Shown piece by piece: positions 16,235 to 27,100 of a stretch of 64,000 nt of DNA. Source of the stretch: Ramlibacter pallidus (GTDB taxonomy: Bacteria; Pseudomonadota; Gammaproteobacteria; Burkholderiales; Burkholderiaceae_C); the NCBI RefSeq assembly GCF_015070875.1, contig NZ_JADDIV010000002.1, forward strand, positions 310,001-374,000, in the 5' to 3' direction. The position numbers were made by a program, and so were the translations under genes. The notes below the pieces were generated by a model, which saw only the letters and a list, made by a program, of their open reading frames with translations, searched no databases and was not told the DNA's origin. Positions within the stretch are counted from its first letter, which is position 1. Each line of letters starts with the position of its first letter.

Positions 16235-16996
16235 TCAGGATGTCTCGCCGAGCTTGCGGACGGCGGTGCCCAGCATCTCGTCATAACCGAGTGCCACCTT
16301 CTGCATGGTTTCGAAGTGGCGCATGGACTGCATCAGCTGCACCATCTCGTGCATCGAGCTGACGTTGGAGTTCTCCAGGAATCCCTGCCGGACGTCGGCC
16401 TCTCCTGCGGCTATCAGGCTGGTCTCGCCGGCCACCGTGACGAGCCCGTCCCCGAGTCGCTGCACCGGCGCCTGCGCATCGAAGCGCACGATCTTCAGCT
16501 GTGCGACTGCTTCGGCATGGGGGCGCGCCGGCACGCCGCCCGGCAGTGCGCCTTCGAAGACGCGTCCTTCGGCGTCGACGACGGGCACATCGTGCGGCAG
16601 TTGGATCTCGCCCCCCACTCCCATGACGGGATGGCCCTGCTGGGTGACCAGCCGACCCTGCGCGTCGAGCCGGAAGTTGCCCTGTCGGGTATAGGCGACG
16701 CCCTCCGGCGTCATCACTTCGAACCACCCTGGCCCCGCCAGTGCGACATCGAGGCTCTGGCCGGTGGCTTTCAGCGTGCCCGGCTTCTGGTCGACGTGCA
16801 CCGTGGTGGCGGGTGCGGTGGCGGCGCCAGCCGCCTGGCCCGCGGCAGCCTCCACCCTGCGGGCGAAAGGCACGTCAAGCAGGACTTCGCGCTTGTATCC
16901 CGTGGTCTGCGCGTTGGCGAGGTTGAAGGCGACGCGGTCGACCTTCGCCATGTCCTGGTGGAGGCTGTGCAGGGTGAGTGCGAGGATTTCATTCAT
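16235..16996 (-). CDS. flgF: Proximal rod protein FlgF
   Basis: A 253-aa rod-family protein. It has an N-terminal VDRVAFNLANAQTTGYKRE motif, a central TPEGVAYTRQGNFRLDAQGRLV segment shared by FlgF and FlgG, and a C-terminal NVSSMHEMVQLMQSMRHFE helix. It precedes flgG, as FlgF usually does. The start at 16996 is 7 nt downstream of the flhA stop. FlgF and FlgG are close paralogues, so the assignment between them rests on length and order. Confidence 0.9.
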   Translation of the reverse strand: MNEILALTLHSLHQDMAKVDRVAFNLANAQTTGYKREVLLDVPFARRVEAAAGQAAGAATAPATTVHVDQKPGTLKATGQSLDVALAGPGWFEVMTPEGVAYTRQGNFRLDAQGRLVTQQGHPVMGVGGEIQLPHDVPVVDAEGRVFEGALPGGVPARPHAEAVAQLKIVRFDAQAPVQRLGDGLVTVAGETSLIAAGEADVRQGFLENSNVSSMHEMVQLMQSMRHFETMQKVALGYDEMLGTAVRKLGETS

Positions 16997-17003
16997 GGGC
17001 GTG

Positions 17004-19067
17004 TCAAAGCGAAACGGTGCCGTACGACTTGAGTTCGATGGCTTGCGGGATTTCGGCCATGGACAGCACGCGGAGGTGGGGCAATCCACGCTCGGACAGC
17101 GAGCGCAGGTGGCGGCGAAGTTCGGGCGCGCAGAGCAGCACCGGCAACAGGTTGCTCTTCATCATCTTTTCCGCCTGCTGCATCAGGTGGATCAGGAATT
17201 TCTCCACCAGCTTGGGCTCCATCACGAACTGTCCCGCCGCCGCCCCGTCGCGCTGGGCCGCATGAAGGTTCTGGAGGAAGCGGCCTTCCATCGCCGGGTC
17301 GAGCGTCAGCACGTGCAGCGACGGCGAATCGCCCACGAGGCCCTGACAGATGGCGTGCCCGAGGCGCTGGCGCACGGCTTCGGTGAGCTGCGCGGGATCC
17401 TTCGTGGCACGCGCGCCGTCGGCCAGGGTCTCCAGGATGGCCTCCATGTGGCGGATCGACACTTTTTCGCGCAGCAGATTCTGGAGCACCTTCTGCACGT
17501 CGCCCACCGACAGCAGCACCGGCACGAGTTCCTCCACGAGGGTCGGATGGCTTTGGCGCATGCGAGAAAGGATCTTGTCGGTCTCGCTGCGCGTGAGCAG
17601 CGTCGCCGACTCCCTGCGCAGGACTTCGGTGAGATGCGTCAGGAACACGGTCGGCGGGTCCACCAGCGTGTAGTGCGCGGCCGTGGCTGCCTCGCGGTGA
17701 GCCAGCTCGATCCACAGCGCAGGCAAGCCGTACGTCGGATCACGCGTGGCCTCGCCCGGAATGGAGCGCAGGTCGCCGGCGGCGTGGATGGCGAGCAACC
17801 GGTCCTCCCTGGCCTCGCCACGGGCGACCACGGCGCCATCGACATGGATCTCGTATGCCTCTTGCGCCAGGCGGGGATGGCCCTTGAAGCGGATGGGTGG
17901 CAGCACGAGACCGAAGTCCAGCGCGTGCTGCTTGCGAAACGCCGCGATGCGCTCCAGGAACAGGCTGCCCGGCTCGTTGACCTTGGGTACCCAGCGCGCG
18001 CCGACGAGCACCTCCACGAGTTCCACGGGCTGAAGCTCGTACGCCTGCTCGGTGCCGGACTCGAGCTGCTCTCCCGCGACAGGCTTCCCCTGGCTGGCAT
18101 CGCCAGACTGCGCCTTCGTCCGGTATGCCATCCATGCGACGAGCGCGATCGCCACGACGAGGGCCAGGGCGGGCAATGCCGGAATTCCCGGCAGCAACAT
18201 CAACGCCGCGAGCGCGACGCTCACCAACACCAGCGTCTTCGGGAACGAGGTGACCTGGCGCAGCGCTTCCTGGCTCAGGTTGCCGTCCGATGCCGAGCGG
18301 GTGACGATGATGCCCGTGCCCACGGCGATGACAAGTGCCGGCACCTGCGTGACGATGCCGTCGCCGATGGTCAGGAGCGTGTACGTCTGCAGCGCCTGCG
18401 CCCAGGGCATCTTGTGCTGCATGATGCCGATGACGAGTCCACCGACGATGTTGATCAGCAGGATGATGATGCCTGCGATGGCGTCGCCCTTCACGAACTT
18501 GCTGGCGCCATCCATCGCTCCGTAGAAACCTGCTTCCTTTTCCAGGTTCTTGCGGCGCCGTTGCGCTTCCGCCTGGTCGATGAAGCCCATGTTCAGGTCG
18601 GCATCGATGCTCATCTGCTGGCCCGGCATGCTGTCCAGCGTGAACCGCGCGGCGACTTCCGACACGCGCTGCGCGCCGTTGGTCACGACGACGTACTGCA
18701 CGACGATCAGGATCAGGAACACGATCAGGCCGACGACATAGTTGCCCCCGACGACGTAGGAGCCGATGGCGCCGATCACCTTGCCGGCGTCGCCTTCGGC
18801 CAGGATCAGGCGCGTGGCCGCGACGTTGAGCGCCAGACGGAACAGCGTCGCGATCAGCAGGAGCGACGGGAACGTGGAGAACTCCACCGGCCGCGCCATG
18901 TAGAACGTGAGCAGCAGGATCAGGAAGGCGAAACTGAAGTTCGCCAGGATCAGGAAATCCAGCAGCGGCTTGGCGATGGGAACGAACAGGACGAGCAGGA
19001 CGCCCAGCACCGCGAGCACCATCACGATGTCGGAGTGGCGGCCGAAGAAGCGTTGCATGCCGTTCAT
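17004..19067 (-). CDS. flhA: Flagellar export gate protein FlhA
   Basis: A 687-aa protein with about eight membrane helices in the first 330 residues and a large cytoplasmic domain. The conserved FHIPEP-type linker region includes STFPSLLLIATLFRLALNVAATR, then the RFTLDSMPGQQMSIDADLN pattern and the basic EAQRRRKNLEKE loop. FlhA forms the nonameric docking platform for chaperone-substrate complexes and a proton channel. ATG 19067 has GGGAGGTG upstream and overlaps the flhB stop (ATGA). Full-length and apparently intact. Confidence 0.97.
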   Translation of the reverse strand: MNGMQRFFGRHSDIVMVLAVLGVLLVLFVPIAKPLLDFLILANFSFAFLILLLTFYMARPVEFSTFPSLLLIATLFRLALNVAATRLILAEGDAGKVIGAIGSYVVGGNYVVGLIVFLILIVVQYVVVTNGAQRVSEVAARFTLDSMPGQQMSIDADLNMGFIDQAEAQRRRKNLEKEAGFYGAMDGASKFVKGDAIAGIIILLINIVGGLVIGIMQHKMPWAQALQTYTLLTIGDGIVTQVPALVIAVGTGIIVTRSASDGNLSQEALRQVTSFPKTLVLVSVALAALMLLPGIPALPALALVVAIALVAWMAYRTKAQSGDASQGKPVAGEQLESGTEQAYELQPVELVEVLVGARWVPKVNEPGSLFLERIAAFRKQHALDFGLVLPPIRFKGHPRLAQEAYEIHVDGAVVARGEAREDRLLAIHAAGDLRSIPGEATRDPTYGLPALWIELAHREAATAAHYTLVDPPTVFLTHLTEVLRRESATLLTRSETDKILSRMRQSHPTLVEELVPVLLSVGDVQKVLQNLLREKVSIRHMEAILETLADGARATKDPAQLTEAVRQRLGHAICQGLVGDSPSLHVLTLDPAMEGRFLQNLHAAQRDGAAAGQFVMEPKLVEKFLIHLMQQAEKMMKSNLLPVLLCAPELRRHLRSLSERGLPHLRVLSMAEIPQAIELKSYGTVSL

Positions 19068-20152
19068 GCCACCTCCCCTGCCGCTCGCCGCTGCTGCGCC
19101 CGCATGGCGAAGACCCACACGATGATCCGCGCGACGTCCGCATGGAAGGCGCCCGGCAGGGTCTGCTCGATGTCGAGCTCGCGGAACAGCCGTCGCGTCA
19201 GGGCCGGACTGCGCACCACCGCGATGCGGTGCCGGTAGGCCATCTCGCGCATCGCCGCCGCCAACTGCCCGGCGCCCTTGGCCACCATCTGCGGCGCTTC
19301 CATCTCGCCGTGCACGTAGCGCAAGGCGACCGCATAGTGCGTGGGATTGGTGAGCACCACGTCGGCAGACCGCGTGTTGCGCAAGGCCTTGCTGCGCTTG
19401 AGCATTTCGCCGCGCAGCTCCCGCAGCCGGGCACGGATGCGGGGGTCGCCTTCGCGGTTCGTGTATTCGTCCTTCAGCTCGCGCCGGCTCATGCGCATCT
19501 TCTGCCCGAACTCGCGCCGGGTGTAGGCGAAGTCGAGCGCGGCGATGAGGCCGAGCACGAGCGCCATCTTCAGGCCCAGGTCCGCGACGTCGGCGACAAG
19601 GATGCGCAGGAAGGCGGCCGGCGACAGCGCCGCCAGCGCATAGAACTGCGGCAGCAGGCTTTCCAGCGCCAGCCAGGCGGCCAGCACCAGCACCACGAGC
19701 TTGATGCAGGCCTTCATCGCATCGAACAGGGTGCGCATCGAGAACACCCGCTTCATCCCGGCGGCCGGGTTCACACGGTTGAAGTCCGCCTTCAGGGGTT
19801 CGAAGGAGAGCACCACGCCCGTCTGCACCAAGGTCCCGAGCACCGCCGCCACCATCAGGACGAACATGAACGGCAGCACCACCTCCGCGGTCGACGCGAG
19901 CAGTTCACCCGCGATCGGGGGAATCGCGTCGCCCGCGGCGGCCGCCGGAAGCACCTGTGCCAGGACCGTGCGGGCCAATTGCAGCAGGCTGGTCACGGAG
20001 CTCCACCCCTGCCAGGCCACCGTCACCATGGCGGCCGCGAACACGATGGCGCCCACGGCGTCGGTGCTGCGTGCGGTCTGGCCCTGCTCCTGCGCCTTCT
20101 GCAGCTTGTGGGGCGTTGCCGCTTCGCTGCGGTCGATGTCCTGCTCGGCCAC
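19064..20152 (-). CDS. flhB: Flagellar export switch protein FlhB
   Basis: A 362-aa protein with four membrane helices and a cytoplasmic autocleavage domain carrying the NPTH site (Asn near residue 268, context LTNPTHYAVALRY). Cleavage at this site switches export from rod/hook to later substrates. So a substrate switch is expected even though no filament gene is seen here. It starts with GTG 20152, sharing G with the fliR stop (TAGTG). The upstream frame extension reads out-of-frame fliR and is rejected. Confidence 0.95.
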   Translation of the reverse strand: MAEQDIDRSEAATPHKLQKAQEQGQTARSTDAVGAIVFAAAMVTVAWQGWSSVTSLLQLARTVLAQVLPAAAAGDAIPPIAGELLASTAEVVLPFMFVLMVAAVLGTLVQTGVVLSFEPLKADFNRVNPAAGMKRVFSMRTLFDAMKACIKLVVLVLAAWLALESLLPQFYALAALSPAAFLRILVADVADLGLKMALVLGLIAALDFAYTRREFGQKMRMSRRELKDEYTNREGDPRIRARLRELRGEMLKRSKALRNTRSADVVLTNPTHYAVALRYVHGEMEAPQMVAKGAGQLAAAMREMAYRHRIAVVRSPALTRRLFRELDIEQTLPGAFHADVARIIVWVFAMRAQQRRAAGEVA

Positions 20153-20964
20153 TACCGCCCTCCCCGCGCGGGCTCGCCCGCCGGCGACGGGAGCGTGAGC
20201 AGGCCCGTCCACGTGCGGTAGATCTCGCCGTAGATGCGCAGCGTCACCTGCCCCATGCCGCTGGCCCAGAAGGACAGTGCCAGCAGCCCCACGACGATCT
20301 TCACCGGGATCCCGAGCACGAACATGTTCACCTGGGGCAGGTTGCGGGCGACCACCCCCAGCGCGAACTCCACCAGCAGCACGCACATCACCACGGGGGC
20401 AGCAAGCGCGAAGCCGAGGGTGAAGAGTCCGGCGGCTTGGCGTATCACCGGTTCGGCCGAAGCGGCAAGCGGCCAGGGCCTGCCGACGGGAAAGCGCTCG
20501 AGGCTCAGTGCGATGCCGCGCAGCAGCGCGTGATGCCCATCCACCAGGAAGAACAGGAGCACGCCGAACAGCGTGAACACGGAGGTCAGCACCGGGACCT
20601 GCGTGCGCGTCACCGGGTCGAAGACCTGGCCGATGCCGAAGCCCACCTGCACGTCCAGCAGCCGCCCGGCCACGGCGAAACCGCTGAAAGCCATGAGGAT
20701 GCCGAGGCCCAGCGTGGCGCCGAGCGCCAGTTCGCTCAGGAAGGACTGCGCCAGTGCCCCGACGTCAGGGACGCTCCCGCCTTCTCCGGCAAAGGGAAGC
20801 GCGAGCGCCACGGACAAGCCGAGCGCCAGCAGCACCCGCACGGACGTGGGCAGGGGCATCGCATGCAGCACCGGGGTCATCAGGAACAGGGCTGCGATCC
20901 GTGCGGAGACGAGCAGCACAGTGGCGATCCACGCGAGGCCCAGGCCGGGAAGGAGATCGCTCAC
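20152..20964 (-). CDS. fliR: Flagellar export gate protein FliR
   Basis: A 270-aa protein with six predicted membrane helices and the patterns LLALGLSVALALP, DVQVGFGIGQVFDPVT and VNMFVLGIPVKIVVGLL diagnostic of FliR. Probable start GTG 20964, 11 nt behind fliQ. Starting there gives the usual FliR length (about 260). The longer open frame upstream is the fliQ gene read in another frame. Confidence 0.93.
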   Translation of the reverse strand: MSDLLPGLGLAWIATVLLVSARIAALFLMTPVLHAMPLPTSVRVLLALGLSVALALPFAGEGGSVPDVGALAQSFLSELALGATLGLGILMAFSGFAVAGRLLDVQVGFGIGQVFDPVTRTQVPVLTSVFTLFGVLLFFLVDGHHALLRGIALSLERFPVGRPWPLAASAEPVIRQAAGLFTLGFALAAPVVMCVLLVEFALGVVARNLPQVNMFVLGIPVKIVVGLLALSFWASGMGQVTLRIYGEIYRTWTGLLTLPSPAGEPARGGR

Positions 20965-20975
20965 GGGGGCGCCGC

Positions 20976-21242
20976 TCAGAACATGGAGGGGATGCGGGAC
21001 CAGAGCTGCACCGTGAACTGGCACAGCGTCCTGAGCATCCAGGGTCCGAAGACGACGATGGCCACGCCGGCAGTCACCAGCTTCGGCACGAATGTCAGGG
21101 ACATCTCCTGCACCTGCGTGACCACTTGCAGCACGCTGATCACCAGACCGACCAGCATCGTGAGACCGAGGACCGGCAGGCACACCAGCAAACCCGTCCA
21201 GAACAGGTCGGACGTCATCTTCAGAGCCAGATCGCTATGCAC
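20976..21242 (-). CDS. fliQ: Flagellar export gate protein FliQ, first gene of the operon
   Basis: An 88-aa protein with two membrane helices flanking the conserved Q-x-x-T-Q-x-x-E-x-x-L-x-F-x-P-K-L segment. The start is most likely GTG 21242: it gives exactly the family length and is preceded by AAAGGAGG with a 4-base spacer. The internal ATG at 21218 would remove the first eight residues. It is the promoter-proximal gene of the 26-gene operon, with about 310 bp of non-coding DNA upstream. Confidence 0.93.
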   Translation of the reverse strand: MHSDLALKMTSDLFWTGLLVCLPVLGLTMLVGLVISVLQVVTQVQEMSLTFVPKLVTAGVAIVVFGPWMLRTLCQFTVQLWSRIPSMF

Positions 21243-21503
21243 TTCCCCTCCTTTGCGGGCGCGCCACGTGGCTGCGCTGCGTCCCGCATCCGCCTCTTCG
21301 GACCCTTCACCCGCTGCGGCGTGTGGGGTCGTTGCTGTACTTTGGAGCGCGAATCCTCGCACGCGATCGGGCTAAACTTTCGCGAGTTTCTGTGGATGCT
21401 TTCACAGGAAAACGGCTTGACGCCGCATGCGTCCACGGCGAAGCAGGGCTTCTCTCGATCCGAGTGGCGAAGTTCCGCCGCAACGTGCGACTTCTTTCCC
21501 GCG
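21243..21503. other. Non-coding leader region upstream of the flagellar operon
   Basis: About 260 bp between the fliQ start and the terminator of the small gene at 21555. No credible coding frame is present on either strand. It must hold the operon promoter, but I see no convincing sigma-28, sigma-54 or sigma-70 promoter. A pseudo sigma-28 pair near 21370-21390 has wrong spacing. It contains relatively AT-rich patches around 21372-21420. Confidence 0.6.
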
Positions 21504-21535
21504 CCAAAAGAAAAAGGGCTGCACATGCAGCCCTT
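21504..21535 (-). terminator. Rho-independent terminator
   Basis: A perfect 10-bp inverted repeat (AAGGGCTGCA, 2-nt centre, TGCAGCCCTT at 21514-21535) is followed in the minus direction by a U-rich tract TTTTTCTTTT (21513-21504). It sits 19 nt past the stop of the 63-aa minus-strand frame and would insulate the flagellar operon leader from it. Confidence 0.85.
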
Positions 21536-21554
21536 CGAGAGAAGCGGGGAACCG

Positions 21555-21746
21555 TCAGAACGTGATCGTCACCGTCTCCGGCTCGCGCGTCGCCACCTGC
21601 GTGCGCACGACCAGCCCCGCCTCCGCCGGCCATTGCCACTGCACCCAGTCCGGCCCGCCTTGCGCGGCCACGGTCAGCGTATGGGCGTCGTCCTCCGGGC
21701 GCAGCGTGGTGTCGGCCCAGGAAGCAGGGGGTAGCTCGATCCTCAT
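21555..21746 (-). CDS. Small protein of unknown function (63 aa)
   Basis: A 63-aa acidic frame with several Trp residues (W-V-Q-W-Q-W-P near the middle) and alternating hydrophobic residues suggesting a small beta-sheet domain. No signal peptide or membrane helix. I do not recognise the family. Support comes from the strong intrinsic terminator 19 nt after the stop and from divergent placement to htpG. No good ribosome site precedes ATG 21746. Confidence 0.55.
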   Translation of the reverse strand: MRIELPPASWADTTLRPEDDAHTLTVAAQGGPDWVQWQWPAEAGLVVRTQVATREPETVTITF

Positions 21747-21850
21747 GCCTGCACTGTAACCACCGGTAGCACGGTCGGGCTGCCGTCAGGCGGCGATACT
21801 CGGCGGGAACCGTCGAAAAGTGCACAGGCGAGTGCGCTAGCATCGCCTCC

Positions 21851-21878
21851 CTTGAAAAGTTCACGGGCCGCCCCTAGC
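21851..21878 (+). promoter_or_regulatory. Sigma-32 heat-shock promoter of htpG
   Basis: CTTGAAA (21851-21857), a 13-nt spacer, then CCCCTAGC (21871-21878) closely matches the sigma-32 consensus CTTGAAA-N13-15-CCCCATNT. Transcription would start near 21885, about 23 nt ahead of the htpG ATG. HtpG is a classical heat-shock regulon member. Confidence 0.85.
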
Positions 21879-21907
21879 TCGTGGGCGGTGCACCCACACT
21901 CCAAGCC

Positions 21908-23818
<1,911 letters not shown>

Positions 23819-24060
23819 GCTTCGTCGGCTGCACCGCGCAATAGTCCCAGGTGAAGAACGCCAGGTCCTCCCTGGCGACGTTCTTCAGCTGCACCCTTTC
23901 CCCCGACCAGATGCGGACGCGCTCGCCCAGGGGCAGCGGTGCGCCGTTGGCGCGCAGCCGGCCCCGGACGGCGGCGAGGTGGCCGCAGCGACGCGGCTGC
24001 AAGGTGGTCGCTTCGCCCGCGGCGAGCGACCAGGCACCGGTGGGATGTTCTGGTTTCATG

Positions 24061-24094
24061 ATTCGACAATAGTCGAATTATGTCCGGGATGCAA
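24061..24094 (-). promoter_or_regulatory. Promoter with overlapping inverted-repeat operator
   Basis: In the minus direction, TTGCAT (24094-24089), a 17-nt spacer, and TATTGT (24071-24066) form a sigma-70-like promoter. A perfect 7-bp inverted repeat ATTCGAC-AATA-GTCGAAT (24061-24078) covers the -10 element. The expected start site falls at or next to the A of ATG 24059, so the message would be nearly leaderless. The identity of the repressor is unknown. Confidence 0.55.
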
Positions 24095-24120
24095 CTGCCC
24101 GAGATGCCGGCCCCAAAGAG

Positions 24121-24154
24121 AAAGCCCCGCCAGGCCAGGGACCTGCGGGGCTTT
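24121..24154 (-). terminator. Rho-independent terminator of the pil/chp operon
   Basis: A 10-bp inverted repeat AAAGCCCCGC / GCGGGGCTTT (24121-24130 and 24145-24154) with a 14-nt loop is followed on the minus strand by a pyrimidine-rich CTCTTT run. It lies about 20 nt past the chpA stop and ends the pilGHIJ-chpA transcript. Confidence 0.75.
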
Positions 24155-24175
24155 GCGTGGGGCGGGAACGGGTTC

Positions 24176-27100
24176 TTAGGCCGTCACCGACGCCTGGCAG
24201 TAGTGCTTCACCAGGCTCATCAGTTCCTCTTCCGAGTACGGCTTGCCCAGGTAGTGGTTCACGCCCAGTTCCTTGGCGTGCTCGCGGTGCTTCTCGGCGA
24301 TGCGCGAGGTGATCATCACGATCGGCAGGTGGGCCAGGCGGCTGTCGCCGCGGATGTTGCGGGCCAGGTCGAAGCCGTCCATGCGGGGCATCTCGATGTC
24401 CGACAGCACCACCGACGGCAGTTCGTCCGCCAGCTTTTCCAGGGCCTGCAGGCCGTCGGCGGCGAGCGCCACGCGGTAGCCTTCGCGCACCAGCAGGCGC
24501 TGCGTCACGCGGCGCACGGTGATGGAGTCGTCGACCACCAGCACCAGCGGCACGGCGGGCACGGCCGGGGCGACCGGCGTCACCACCTTCACCGCGCCTT
24601 CGCCCAGGGCGTCCGGGCTGGCACGGTCGGCGCTCAGCGCGCGGGCCTGCTCGCCGTACACCTGCGTCAGCGCCACCGGGTTGTAGATCAGCACCACGGC
24701 ACCGGAGGCCAGCACCGTCATGCCGGCCAGGCCGGGCAGGCGCGCCAGTTGCGGGCCGAGGTTCTTCACCACCACTTCCTGGTTGCCCAGCACTTCGTCG
24801 ACGTGCACGGCGACGCGCTGCGCGGCGGAGCGGAACACCACCACCGGCATCGTCTTGCCTTGCGGTTCGGTGCTGTGGGCGGAAGACTGCAGCAGCGCAC
24901 CCGACCAGAAGAAGGGCAGCGACTCGCCGGCGAACTCGAAGCTGCCGGAGTTGTAGGCCTGCTGCACTTCCTTCTGGCTGGCGCGGCGCACCAGTTCCAC
25001 CAGGTTGGCGGGCACGCCGATGGCGAGCTTGCCGGAGCGGATCATCACCACCTGCGTCACGGCGGTGGTCAGCGGCAGCACCAGCTTGAAGCTCGTGCCC
25101 TGCCCCGCCTGCGTCGCGGTTTCGATGCGGCCGCCCAGCGCATTGACTTCAGCGCGGACGACGTCCATGCCGATGCCGCGGCCGGCGAGTTCCGTCACCT
25201 GCGCGGCGGTGGAAAAGCCGGGCAGGAAGATCAGGTTGGCCGCTTCGGCGTCGGTGATCTGCTGGTCCGGCGCGATCATGCCGTTCTGCACGGCCTTCTC
25301 GCGGATGCGGGCGATGTTGAGGCCGGCGCCGTCGTCCTGGAACTCCACCGAGACGTCGTTGCCTTCCTGGCGCACCGAGATGACGATGGTGCCCGCGGCT
25401 TCCTTGCCGGCGGCGGCGCGCGCGTCCGGCGTCTCGACGCCGTGCGCCACGCAGTTGCGCAGCAAGTGTTCGAAGGCGGGCGTCATGCGGTCCAGCACGC
25501 CGCGGTCCATCTCGATGGAGCCGCCGATGATGTCCAGCTTGACCTGCTTGGCACTTTCCTTGGCGGCCAGGCGCACCACGCGGTACAGGCGGTCCGAGAT
25601 GCCCTCGAACTCCACCATGCGCGTGCGCAGCAGGTCACGCTGCAGTTCGCGCGTCTGGCGCGCCTGCGCGATCAGGTCGTCTTCGGTCGCTTCCACCACG
25701 CGGTGGATGTTGCGCTGCACCGTGGCCACGTCGTTCACCGACTCGGCCATCAGGCGCGTCAGTTCCTGCACGCGCGTGAAGCGGTCGAACTCCAGCGGGT
25801 CGAAGCCCGCGGCGGTGTCCTTGGCCTGCGCCATGCGCGACTGCATCTGCGACTCGGCCTGCACCTCGATCTCGCGCAGCTGGGCGCGCAGGCGGTCCAG
25901 GTTGCCCGAGAGGTCGCCGAGCGAGCCGCGCAGCTGGCGCAGTTCGGATTCGAGGCGCGAGCGGGTGATCATCACCTCGCCGGCCTGCGTGACCAGGCGG
26001 TCCAACAGCTGCGAGCGCACGCGCACGGCCTGGTTGGCGGCCTGGCGCGAGGGCGCGACGCTGGTCTGCACGGGCATCGCGATCGCGGTGCTGCGCACGG
26101 GGGCAGCAGCGGGCTGCGCGGGTGCGGCCTGCGCCGGGGTCGGCATCTCGAACACGGGCGCGGCCGGTGCCGGCTTCGCTTCCGGCGCCTTCACCTCCAC
26201 CTGCGGCTGCATCTGCAGCGGCGCGGACGGCGCGGGCGTTTCGGCCGGGGCGACGCCACCGGTGGCACGCAGCGTGTCGAAGCGCGACTGCATGGCGTCG
26301 AAGCGGTGCAGCAGGGCTTCGATGTCGGCCGAGTTGATGTTCTCGTGGCCCAGGTATTCCACCTCGGACTCGAGCCGGTGCGCCAGTTCGCCCAGCTGCA
26401 GCGCGCCGGCCAGGCGGGCGCTGCCCTTGAGCGTGTGCAGCGCACGCAGCACGATGTCGCGCGGCTCGCGCTGGTCCGGACGCGCGGCCCACTGGCGCAG
26501 CGAGCTGCCCAGTTGGGGCATCAGTTCGGCGGCCTCTTCCTCGAAGATCGGGAACAGGTCGGGGTCGATCGCGTCGACGACGTCGAGTTCTTCCTCGGTG
26601 TCGACCTGCACCACCGGCGCGCGCGGCGCGGCTTGCGTCGTCAGGCCGAGCGGCTGCGCGATCGGGCCGCGCGGCACCACCGGGGCGGCCTTCGGCTTTT
26701 CGGCAACGACGACCTTCTTGTCGCCGAAGCCGGTGAGCGTGTCGTCGCCGTCGCGGCGGTCGGAGCGCGTCTCGCCTTCGGCGTCGCGCAGCGCGTGCAG
26801 GGCCTGCAGCAGGCGCGGGTCGGGTTCCTTCAGGAAACCGGCGGCGAACTGGTGCAGCAGGCGGCGCACTTCTTCCGCGGCCTCGGTGAAGATGCGCGCG
26901 TGCTGCTCGCTGCCGCCCGCGAGAGACTGCGTGTGCTGCAGCGCGCCTTCGAGCGCGCGGGCGATCTCGGACAGCGCCTGGAAGCCCACCGTGGCGGAGC
27001 TGCCGGCCAGCGAGTGCGCCCAGCCCACCGTGGAGTCGGACACGCGCTGGTTCATCTCCAGCGTCCACTCGCTGATTTCGGTGGCGAGGCGGCGCGACCA

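Noticed and set aside
16764..19238. An 824-codon plus-strand frame over flgF and flhA
   Set aside because: Shadow of flhA. Sequence is low complexity and rich in His, Arg and Gln.
21365..21395. Sigma-28-like elements (AAAGTTT and GCCCGAT) upstream of fliQ on the minus strand
   Set aside because: The two boxes are adjacent instead of about 11 nt apart, so they cannot form a FliA promoter.
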